From positions 1-15,397 of the forward strand of contig JALLAZ010001343.1 in assembly GCA_036939755.1 (NCBI GenBank): a stretch of 15,397 bases of DNA, read 5' to 3'. A program made the translations under genes and the position numbers. Below the pieces are notes generated by a model, which was given only the letters and a program-made list of their open reading frames with translations, was not told where the DNA came from and did not search any database. Origin of the DNA: Stephanodiscus triporus (taxonomy: Eukaryota > Bacillariophyta > Thalassiosirophyceae > Thalassiosirales > Thalassiosiraceae). Below are positions 7,138 through 14,978 of the stretch, in pieces (within the stretch, counting starts at the first letter, position 1; each line of letters opens with the position of its first letter).

Positions 7138-8509
7138 TTAATCCGATTCAAAAACACTCATAACATGCAATGTATGGCATGAACTGCAGAGGGGCACTGC
7201 CTTATTACATGCACAATAGGTGCGCATTCGCTTGCGGCAGCCATCAATGCCGCAACAGGTTGATTTTTGATGCTTTTGTTCTGTCTTCTGCCATTTTACG
7301 CCTGTCCATCTGCCAGTAAAAGGCGGGCGAACAAGCAATGTGTGATCGCTTGTTGGGGCTATCTGTGGCCGTAATACTGGATGCACTTCCGCCTCGATCC
7401 TCTTGTGTTCATTGATTTTATTTTCCAACAATATAAGCGCAATTTTCTTCCAAAATTGAAGAACTGGCTCCGCCTTCTCATCTGTTGCTCGCCCCCTTGA
7501 ATTCGCTGCATTTACCTCCGCTATTCCGAGGATGAAAGTGAATTGTTGATGTGGCCACCATTGGGTCTTTCAAATCTCCACTAAATTGGTCGGAGAATGC
7601 CTACGTTGATTGTGATCATCGACCCAGTGTTTTGCCTTGTTGTGCCATGAGAATGGTTCCGGATAGTTGAAGTGGATGTCGCCCGCGGTAGTTCTCCGGA
7701 AAGTTTTGTGAGCTGCCACCTCGTCAAGAGTTCCAAACGTTGACATGAACTTGGCGATATATTTTTCCTCCTTCATACAATGAATCATCATTGTCTTGCC
7801 TTCAAACTCCGTTTTCCAAGTCTCAGAGGCACCAATCTTCTTAGTCGCAAAGTGCTCATTGATTGCATCGCCAGGCACCCCCTTACTTTGGCCAATACCC
7901 TCCACGTTTTTTGATCAGCGCCTGTCCATAAACGCCGAGCTTTGCCTCCAACTCCACAATACCTTTCAATACACAAAAGCCACTGTCCATCGTGCTTGCT
8001 TTCCCTTGACGACAAAGAGGCTCATGCATTCGGCACATGAGGCCAGGCGTCTTCCCCAGCTCACTGTACTTCTTTGCACCGGCGCCGTCGGGATGATCAT
8101 TTCCCTCTTGCAACTCAATTCGCCACATGATTGGGTTGCCACATTTGTTATCGTCATCATCAATGTTTCCATCGCAAATACTATGATACTCATTTCCAAA
8201 GGGGTGCGGCTTCCGAGGGATGACCATCCATCCGGGGCAGTACGGGTTGTTGAATATCGACATGCTCTCGTCGAGACAATGCCACCAACCAGCAAAGTAT
8301 TCCTCCGCCATGTGATCATTCCATGCATCAATCAGCTGATGCACATCATGGAATTTGTCGCTGTAGTCCGGCTGTGGCTTGTTTGTGTAGCGTAGTGCGC
8401 CCATTATTGCCTTGAAACGATTTTTGGACATGTAGGCGTTGAGGCAGAAGGGTGCTCCCTCACTTTTCCAGGTTTCGGCCAAGTCGAAACATGAATCTAC
8501 TATAAGATT
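7138..8509 (-). pseudogene. piggyBac-type transposase pseudogene (DDE_Tnp_1_7 family)
   Basis: A cut-and-paste transposase remnant of about 450 codons in three pieces. The first (8509-7883) has no ATG at its start and lacks the N-terminal part of the family. It carries LDESMS (first Asp), PRKPHPFGNEYH, TMDSGFCVLKG (second Asp) and KKRGGYWPK. A shift near 7880-7890 (TAA at 7883-7885, with a net gain of one base modulo three) then moves the protein into the next frame at GVPGDAINEHF. That frame runs to VDDHN (third Asp) and SPTNLVEI, where TGA (7570-7572) replaces an expected Trp. The same frame continues with KTQWWPHQQF and on to a Cys-rich end (Cys-Cys, C-x6-C-A-C, C-S-S-C-H) typical of piggyBac C-terminal zinc-binding domains. 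It ends at TAA (7138-7140). Family assignment is firm; the copy is inactive. Confidence 0.85.
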
Positions 8510-9699
8510 TTAAACTACTATACTGTATCTACGTTGGAATCCGTAGCTTTCGCTCTGATTTGCCTTTTATTAGGGCAAACATTTCGATCGCATTCGCTCC
8601 TTGCACTGCCGATTCGAACCATCCTACTTCCATTAGGGCTTCTACAATCTGGCTCGATGACGTGTATTTGAACGTTCGAAGGTGGGCTCCGACTGATGCT
8701 TCCAGGTTCACCAAATCAGAAGCCTCTTTGACTCGCCTCAACGCCTTCCTCCGTCCGCGTCATACCCACATTCCTACGATGCGCAGCCATACCCACGTTG
8801 TAGTAATCCATCCCTGCTCCACAGGGTCTGGTTCTCCATCACTTCGCACTCCTTCGGCGACGGATGATTCATGCGCGATCCTCCGCAGCACAACTATTTC
8901 CCTCCGGACAACTTCGGCCATCGTCAGGACCTCCTCCTTCGTCTGTCCTACCTCCCACACTCTGTTAAGCAAAGAACTAATAGTTTCGGATTGGGCATGC
9001 CCCCCAACCAACCATTATCGAATTGGGAAAAATAGTATCCGGATCCTCGGGGAGCGTAGTTCAGCGAGCCATCATCATACTGCACGGAATATCCTCCTGG
9101 TGCCCACTGCCACTAGGTCCCTTTCACAGACATGTGCTTTTTCATGGCAAACATTCCCCCGACTTCCTTGCTCCTGCGCCTACCACGTGGCCACATCATT
9201 TCTTACTGGACGGTTAGCCCCAACATACGAACGCTCACGCTACAAATCAGGTCCCTTGGATACGAGGTGTGGACTCTCCTGGTGGACATCCCCGGATTCC
9301 AGCAACAGCAGATTCCCCGTGGGATTTGGCTCCACACGGTCATTCTCGGCAGGGTCATACTCTTCATTGCTAACTCCGCGGAGCTGTCGCCATCAGACTC
9401 TTCGTCCTCAGACTCTGAGTCGGACCAGCGCAGCGAGGTTATTCTTGAGGGCGTCGACTCTGACAACGTTGACCCCGACACAGGCGAGTGGGGCGTGCCC
9501 TTGGCACACTAGTATACACACGTTCCTCCCAACTTCCGTCACATCCAAGCCCACATCCTCTCGCTCAGACAAATGCCGCGGATCAGTTTTTACTCCACCT
9601 CTGCTCGCAGCGGCCACCCATACCCCCGCCTCACTCACGCTAACATCAACATCCTCACATACAGCTTCACACCAAAACACACCCCACGAATCCATTAAC
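8506..9699 (+). other. Long open 5' region of the retroelement, coding status unclear
   Basis: In the ORF1 frame there is no stop from 8506 (after TAA at 8503-8505) to the ORF1 ATG at 9700, about 398 codons. The first in-frame ATG is at 8778. The peptide would be Ser, Thr, Arg and His-rich with no motif. In part of it (around 8820-8950) the codons show a purine-first, pyrimidine-third bias that fits coding in this frame. From about 9130 that bias shifts to another frame (see 9132-9512). This could be an N-terminal extension of ORF1, a degraded separate ORF with a frameshift, or a 5' UTR with few stops. Confidence 0.4.
9132..9512 (+). CDS. Possible small upstream ORF of the retroelement with acidic C-terminus
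   Basis: A 126-aa frame from ATG 9132 to TAG 9512, in a different frame from ORF1. The first half is hydrophobic and the second half is acidic and Ser-rich (a run like SPSDSSSSDSESD followed by Glu/Asp-rich sequence). Its codons are strongly purine-first (GAN, GTN, ATN, AAN), unlike the overlapping frame of the extended ORF1. It may be the end of a protein that began upstream in the other frame and was shifted. No homology is recognised. It ends about 190 nt before the ORF1 ATG. Confidence 0.4.
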   Translation: MCFFMANIPPTSLLLRLPRGHIISYWTVSPNIRTLTLQIRSLGYEVWTLLVDIPGFQQQQIPRGIWLHTVILGRVILFIANSAELSPSDSSSSDSESDQRSEVILEGVDSDNVDPDTGEWGVPLAH

Positions 9700-12600
9700 A
9701 TGCCCACCAAAGTCGGCACGAGGAAATCTACTCGGAAGTCTCCCCCGGAACAGGTGGTTCAGCTTGCAACGTACCCTCCCCCAGGACGCCACCCTTCGGA
9801 ACCAACGATCCTCGCATTTCACCGCGGTCCCTCCTTGTCGGATACCTCGGCAACGTGGACTTCTAGTGTTTGCACCAAGTCCCTTGTTGCACGGGGTAGT
9901 CCAACCCATCCACAGCAACAGCGTGGACGCAGTGCTGGACCCGCGCCCATGAAAACGTACTCTATCTTCACCCAGCCTAACTCTGTTGCTTCCACATCAT
10001 CACTCACTAATTCTTCTACGTTCGATCCAAGTCCAGTTGGGGCGCATCGACCCGACACTCACGCACGATCAAGTTCTGTCCATAGCATCCATGGACGTCA
10101 GCAAGCACGTTCTCCTTCCTTCGATGATGCTGATTTCCCTTCTCTCAATACGAACCAGGGCATGCCAGCATCTTCCCGCACTCGGGCAGACAATACTCCA
10201 TATGTGTCTGCTTCCAAAAGGCGTAAATCTGCCCGGACACAACAAGTCGCGGCCATAGCAAAGGCAAAGACCCAAGCTGATCTCGCCGAGGCCCGCCGTC
10301 ATCGCGAATATTATGCGGACCAAGAGGCCCGCCTAGCAGTCCTCGCCTCTGGATCTTTTGGTGAAGTCATGGGCGATCACAAAGACGAGGCTGCTACACG
10401 CCGTGCTCTCAAGAAAGCCAGCCTTGATGATGGACAACAATCCTTCAACAACACTACCGGCAACCAGTACTCCTCCCCTGCCCGTCGAAGCTATACGTCA
10501 AACAAGAGGAACCAGGTCTCCTCTCCGTCTGCTCATTATGCCCCCAATCTCACGGGTGACGAATTGGCTACTTATTTGGAACCAGGAGGGACTTCTGAAC
10601 GCAAAGTTCGTTCCTCTATCCGTCGTGCTCGAAATATTGTTCGTTCGGCAAGCCTTACACGAGTTGGAAAAGGGGCACCCCATGTCCCGCTCCCCCAGGA
10701 TAGCAGCACTTTGGATGACGAGGATTGGTGCTACGCCCTCTCTCGTATCAATCCTTGTCCCACGACCGAGACTCACCTCCGTACTGATGGTGACAGCCTC
10801 AGCGACGAGTCTTCCAAGGGAATTGGGATGGGCGAAGATGAGAATAGCTATGGCCACGAAGCTTTTGGAACTTCCCCCCTCCTGTCTGGCAAATCATCAT
10901 CTGGTGTTAGCGGTACCGTTGGTGGTCCGGCTGATGCAACATTAGGGTCCGTGACAGAATCACAACAAGTCCAGTTCCAAAAAGAATCCACCAGGAGCGC
11001 GAAGAGCAGGGCTGTACACCCTCCCAGAACAGGCCGGTCGAACCTACGGGCCTCCAGTTTTACCCCTGTGATAGTTCCGTCTCCCATACATGCCAATGCC
11101 GTTGATGTCGACCCCGACTTCTTTGAAGGTGCTGCGCTCCCCGGTGCTGGCCCAGATCCTCATTTCATCACAGTTTCTTTTATCAAGAATGGCAAGGACA
11201 AGATCAAGGACCAACTGCTATCCACACTGGCTACGACACTTTCTCTTTTGTCTCAAAACGTCCCAGGAGTCCTACTTCATTGCATCACAAAGGGGTTGAC
11301 GATCGCTCCCTTGGATTCTACTTCGGCCAGCCACTTTCCTACGACAGAAATGGGCACATGCAACTACATGTACGTCCAAAACAAGTGGTCTTTGCAACCG
11401 GGGACTCTTAATAAACTCAAGCTCCCTGCCGCAAAGGTTGGGAAGGATGGCCGCCCGCTGTTCGATGAAAATCGTGGATATGATGGACCTGATCGCATAA
11501 CTGCAGTTCTATGGATCACGTGCGACGGCAACGCCAAGGAAGCAATTGAAGGGCTTCAGATGGAACTTGAGGGCGAGCATCTCCAGATACGGTGGAAACA
11601 GGCTCAAAAGAAGAATACAAAGAACCAAATTGTAATCTACGGCATCCCTCCAGTTTTCGACGCGGAAGGAATCATGGGCGAGCTTTTGCATGGATTAAAG
11701 GAGAGTGAGAAGGAACTGTGTGCCCCTGGATCACACCTTTCCCTTGATGAGCGCAATCATCATCGAGACTTGGCTCTTCCCCTCCTTGACGGTTTCTTTA
11801 AGCAAGCGATCCCCCCCAAGGCTGCTTCTCTCGCTGAAGGCAAGGAGACCTCGCTGAACAACAGTAAGGAGTATACTCAAAATGGATGTCGAGTGTTTAA
11901 TCTCAAGTACGACCCAATTGACAATGGACGAATGGCCCCCGTTTGGACTCAATTCAAGGATTCCGGACGGAGTGAGCTCGTTCTTGGCCGCCGCTCCAAG
12001 GTATTTGTTGTACCTCACGCAGGGAAATTGGCTCCGGTGAAGGTAACCGAGATCAGGAGGTACATGCATTTTCATCTTCGATACACCGCTAGGACCCGTA
12101 CCCACAGTCACCCAACGCTGACCGGTTTGGATAAATTAACCGAGGTCACCATGGAGGATTCCTCGGTTCGTCCCCCAAGAAAATTCACCTCTATGCGCAA
12201 CGAGTATATGGATCTGCGCACACCAGATAACCTCGAGGTTTTTCATGTCGTGTTCCCTCGGAGGGCAACTTTGGAGCACGAATCCTCGGTTGACTGTCTG
12301 TTCCTGGAGGCAAACCATGCAGCGCGCGAGATATCGTTGAAGATCCAAGTCTGTCCTTCCGCATGGTGGTGGCATGTCTTTTGCAGGGTTCGAGGGTACT
12401 CCAAAGGTAAAGCTAGAAGTCTCCTGCGTAATTTTGAGATTGAGGCAGAGCAACTCGCCGACCAATCCACTTTTGACGTCCCGACAATGACAGTCACGAC
12501 TCAATTTGCTAATACCGATGATTTCTTGACGCGCGCGGAGGCGGAGCTTGGCTCGGAGGATGACGAGAGTATCGATGGCACAGCACACCCGTCCACATCT

Positions 12601-13182
12601 ATTGAGGTGTTTGATGGGGCAAAGGCGTCGCTTGCTGCCGCATTACTTAAGAAGGACACGAATCTTGCCGCAAATTCTCATGCCAGCGCCAAGTCTCGTC
12701 GATCCACATATTCATGCTCCACTGGTAACGACACCAACCGCTCTATGAACACCGCGAAATATGCAATCAACCACAAAGCCAGGGCCATCGAGCTTGCGAG
12801 CGAACAAAAGAAATCAGCCGACTTGGTAGCGTCACAGAGGGCTATGGCCCAACGCATCAGGGAATTGGAGGCAAGCATTGCGACCACCCCTCCCTCTCGT
12901 AGTATTGCCGGTACATCCACTCGTTCCTCCATAAGAATTTCTGAGCCACCACAGACCACGTGGACTCCAAGGGATGGTGACATCGGGGAGGTGGTGGATG
13001 TGGATGATGATGAATTTTTATATGAAGACTCTGACGAAGAAGAATGGAACGCGGATGTTAGGCACGATGTTAATCCTACAGTGAGAACGAAAACTTCGGC
13101 GACCACCTCCCAAACCCCATCCAGGACAGACAGCATGGCCACAGGTGCCAACGCTGCTCGGTCTCTGGGTGGGCTCATTTAA
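9700..13182 (+). CDS. Retroelement ORF1 (gag-like RNA-binding candidate)
   Basis: 1160 aa from ATG 9700 to TAA 13182. I prefer this start because the protein begins with a basic MPTKVGTRKSTRKS stretch and the upstream frame looks different, but the frame is open far upstream. Residues 1-170 are disordered and Ser/Pro-rich. A basic then charged helix follows (about 172-215, with KRRKSAR and EARRHREYY). After a long disordered part, a folded region (about 487-960) includes NQIVIYGIPP (about 643), which could be the first strand of an RRM-like fold, and a Trp-rich SAWWWHVF block (about 886). Near 1022-1060 is a likely coiled coil, and near 1098-1116 an acidic patch. No CCHC zinc knuckle was found. 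Position directly before an endonuclease ORF makes an ORF1p/gag role likely: packaging the element RNA. It is intact over 3.5 kb. The internal folds are my guess. Confidence 0.6.
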   Translation: MPTKVGTRKSTRKSPPEQVVQLATYPPPGRHPSEPTILAFHRGPSLSDTSATWTSSVCTKSLVARGSPTHPQQQRGRSAGPAPMKTYSIFTQPNSVASTSSLTNSSTFDPSPVGAHRPDTHARSSSVHSIHGRQQARSPSFDDADFPSLNTNQGMPASSRTRADNTPYVSASKRRKSARTQQVAAIAKAKTQADLAEARRHREYYADQEARLAVLASGSFGEVMGDHKDEAATRRALKKASLDDGQQSFNNTTGNQYSSPARRSYTSNKRNQVSSPSAHYAPNLTGDELATYLEPGGTSERKVRSSIRRARNIVRSASLTRVGKGAPHVPLPQDSSTLDDEDWCYALSRINPCPTTETHLRTDGDSLSDESSKGIGMGEDENSYGHEAFGTSPLLSGKSSSGVSGTVGGPADATLGSVTESQQVQFQKESTRSAKSRAVHPPRTGRSNLRASSFTPVIVPSPIHANAVDVDPDFFEGAALPGAGPDPHFITVSFIKNGKDKIKDQLLSTLATTLSLLSQNVPGVLLHCITKGLTIAPLDSTSASHFPTTEMGTCNYMYVQNKWSLQPGTLNKLKLPAAKVGKDGRPLFDENRGYDGPDRITAVLWITCDGNAKEAIEGLQMELEGEHLQIRWKQAQKKNTKNQIVIYGIPPVFDAEGIMGELLHGLKESEKELCAPGSHLSLDERNHHRDLALPLLDGFFKQAIPPKAASLAEGKETSLNNSKEYTQNGCRVFNLKYDPIDNGRMAPVWTQFKDSGRSELVLGRRSKVFVVPHAGKLAPVKVTEIRRYMHFHLRYTARTRTHSHPTLTGLDKLTEVTMEDSSVRPPRKFTSMRNEYMDLRTPDNLEVFHVVFPRRATLEHESSVDCLFLEANHAAREISLKIQVCPSAWWWHVFCRVRGYSKGKARSLLRNFEIEAEQLADQSTFDVPTMTVTTQFANTDDFLTRAEAELGSEDDESIDGTAHPSTSIEVFDGAKASLAAALLKKDTNLAANSHASAKSRRSTYSCSTGNDTNRSMNTAKYAINHKARAIELASEQKKSADLVASQRAMAQRIRELEASIATTPPSRSIAGTSTRSSIRISEPPQTTWTPRDGDIGEVVDVDDDEFLYEDSDEEEWNADVRHDVNPTVRTKTSATTSQTPSRTDSMATGANAARSLGGLI

Positions 13183-13184
13183 TG
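13180..13184 (+). promoter_or_regulatory. TAATG stop-start overlap between ORF1 and ORF2
   Basis: The ORF1 stop TAA (13180-13182) and the ORF2 start ATG (13182-13184) share one base. This arrangement is known from some LINE elements, such as silkworm SART1, where ORF2 is made by termination-reinitiation at a similar overlap. Whether it works that way here is inferred from the sequence alone. Confidence 0.6.
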
Positions 13185-13697
13185 GTTGCCTCTTACCCCT
13201 CCAATGCCGGTGGGATTGGGGGGAGATGGAGAAGCACCACCGAGGAGGATACCGGGGAAATAAATGATATCACAAGAAATTACTATACTGGTGGGACCAA
13301 TGCTTTGGCGACCAGCTATCACACACATCATTCAACGGGCAATGCAACGACATCACAATCCCAATGCCGACTGCATTATCATCCATATCGTCATGATCCA
13401 CGGGTCGGCCCATTCGATCACGGCTCCCCGTTTGATGAGGACCAAGCGCTTCGCTCCTTCCAAGCCCAGTCCCGTCAGTTCGACCGAGGCTCCCGCGCTT
13501 GTTCCGTCATACCCCAGGTTTCACCAATGACAGGTCCCTCAAATAGCCGCAATCGTGCCTCCAGTCTGAGGGCAAGCCAATACGCCGCGTATGTTTCAGC
13601 GAAAACACTGGATTTTGCGCGGGGCTCTCGCTCATTCCTCTCTCGCAACAAACCTACAAACCAGGACCTCATTGAGATGGCAACACGAAAATCTTGA
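13182..13697 (+). CDS. ORF2 N-terminal region (up to first in-frame TGA)
   Basis: 171 codons from the overlapping ATG. The sequence is Ser, Arg, His and Asn-rich, low in hydrophobic residues and probably disordered (for example the DFARGSRSFLSRNK stretch). It has no recognised domain. The frame ends at TGA (13695-13697) but stays in register with the endonuclease frame downstream, and no other stop falls between. So this is probably the leader of the ORF2 polyprotein rather than a separate gene. The TGA is followed by C (TGAC), a context often called leaky, so readthrough cannot be excluded. Confidence 0.5.
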   Translation: MVASYPSNAGGIGGRWRSTTEEDTGEINDITRNYYTGGTNALATSYHTHHSTGNATTSQSQCRLHYHPYRHDPRVGPFDHGSPFDEDQALRSFQAQSRQFDRGSRACSVIPQVSPMTGPSNSRNRASSLRASQYAAYVSAKTLDFARGSRSFLSRNKPTNQDLIEMATRKS

Positions 13698-13727
13698 CGC
13701 GCGAGGACAAAGACCAAAAACCTCTCT

Positions 13728-14978
13728 ATGACGGCGACTGCTCTCCAGCTGGCGCGGGAACAAGGCGCTGCACTACGGCAGGTGGAGACCACCCGAGCCA
13801 CCGTACAGGCCACCTGCAAGTACGGGCATTCTCCCCGCCTGAAGCCCTCACATACTATTCGGATTGCGATGGAGAATTACAACAGCTTGTGTGTCATGTC
13901 AGGGAATGCAAAAATTACCGCCGTCAACAATTTGTGTCGCGAATACAACACCGATATCCTTTGTGGGTGTGAGACACAGATCGACTGGAGGCAGGTCCCC
14001 CAATCACGACGATTTTGCAACTTGTTTGGGGTTGGGACAGAAACTAGGAGCGTAGTCGCACATAACATAAATGAACGCATGCGACCCAATCAATTTGGGG
14101 GATGCGCAATGATGGCATTCAAGACAATTTCATCAGAAGTAATCGATACCGGTGTTGACATCACTAATACCGGCGTTGACATTACAGGGTTGGGGAGATG
14201 GTGTTGGCTTCTATTGGGTTCTGGCAGGAAGAAGACTCGTATCATTATGGCATACCAGCCCAGCAATTCAGGGCGCTCAGCAGGTACTACCGTGAAGGAC
14301 CAACAAGCGCGGTACTTCCAGGCACTTGGGGACGCCCGTTCCCCAAGGACAATATTCTTTGAACAACTCGTCTCCCAGTTGTCTATCTGGAAGATGAGTG
14401 ACAACGACATAATCCTGCTGGGCGATTTCAATGAGCATGTATACAACGGACGGTTAGCACGGAGACTAACTACGGCAGATTTGAATTTCAGGGAGATGTG
14501 CCACCACCATACTGGCATACACCTTCCCCCAACGTTCCGGACCAGGAGTATCCCAATTGATGGGATATTTGCTACCGCAGGTATTGAGTGTGTTAATGTC
14601 ACCCTGCTTCCTCATCTTGGTGGAGTTGGTGATCACCGCTGCTTTATCATCGATTTCACATCAGAATCAGTCATTGGGACCGAGTTCCCCAATATCGTCC
14701 GTGTTGCCTCCAGAATGTTCCATTGCTCGAGTAAATGCATGATTCGGTTGTTCAACGCGGAGCTTACAGCAAAATGCGACGAGCACAACATGTTCGGTCG
14801 AATGGACACAATTCTACGCTTGACAGATTATCTGGACATAGATGATTTTGAAATGATCATGAATGCATTAGATATGGAATTCATGCAGCTGATGCTCCAC
14901 TCCGAGAACGAGGTCAGCAAGTTCATGATGGGGCACATCGAGTGGAGTCCAACTATTGGAATTTGGCTGTCTTGTTGA
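13728..14978 (+). CDS. AP-type endonuclease domain of ORF2 (EEP superfamily)
   Basis: Open from just after the TGA at 13695; ATG codons occur at 13728 and 13869. The endonuclease would nick the genomic target to prime reverse transcription. Motifs in order, numbered by ORF2 codon from 13182: an N-terminal NYNSL strand, CGCETQIDW with catalytic Glu264, WCWLLLGS, IILLGDFNEH with Asp415 and Asn, PTFRTRSIPIDGIF with Asp460, and GVGDHRCFIIDF with Asp-His485. This is the full residue set of the exonuclease-endonuclease-phosphatase fold. A 7-residue tandem duplication lies at 14145-14186. A helical linker follows the domain, and the frame stops at TGA (14976-14978), though conserved-looking sequence continues after it in the same frame. 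Confidence 0.8.
   Translation: MTATALQLAREQGAALRQVETTRATVQATCKYGHSPRLKPSHTIRIAMENYNSLCVMSGNAKITAVNNLCREYNTDILCGCETQIDWRQVPQSRRFCNLFGVGTETRSVVAHNINERMRPNQFGGCAMMAFKTISSEVIDTGVDITNTGVDITGLGRWCWLLLGSGRKKTRIIMAYQPSNSGRSAGTTVKDQQARYFQALGDARSPRTIFFEQLVSQLSIWKMSDNDIILLGDFNEHVYNGRLARRLTTADLNFREMCHHHTGIHLPPTFRTRSIPIDGIFATAGIECVNVTLLPHLGGVGDHRCFIIDFTSESVIGTEFPNIVRVASRMFHCSSKCMIRLFNAELTAKCDEHNMFGRMDTILRLTDYLDIDDFEMIMNALDMEFMQLMLHSENEVSKFMMGHIEWSPTIGIWLSC
14145..14186 (+). repeat. Tandem 21-bp duplication inside the endonuclease domain
   Basis: Codons at 14145-14165 read DTGVDIT and those at 14166-14186 read NTGVDIT. The two copies differ at four bases; three are silent and one gives Asp to Asn. It lies in the surface loop before the GLGRWCW strand. 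Confidence 0.8.

Noticed and set aside
7044..8513. piggyBac ends at TTAA 7044-7047 and TTAA 8510-8513, both followed inward by AAAT-like bases
   Set aside because: The shared inner sequence is only three or four bases, and the transposase lacks its N-terminus at the right site, so these are not convincing terminal repeats.
8529..9011. Minus-strand protein in two adjacent frames (8760-9011 and 8529-8741) with Glu/Val-rich composition
   Set aside because: The codon-phase pattern of the region fits the + strand frame, the two pieces are split by a stop, and no motif is recognised. Treated as antisense shadow.
8580..9698. A single protein in the third + frame (that of 9132-9512) covering the whole region upstream of ORF1
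   Set aside because: It reads plausibly in places but has about eight internal TAG or TGA codons, and its left part lacks purine-first codon bias. Only 9132-9512 is kept as a candidate.
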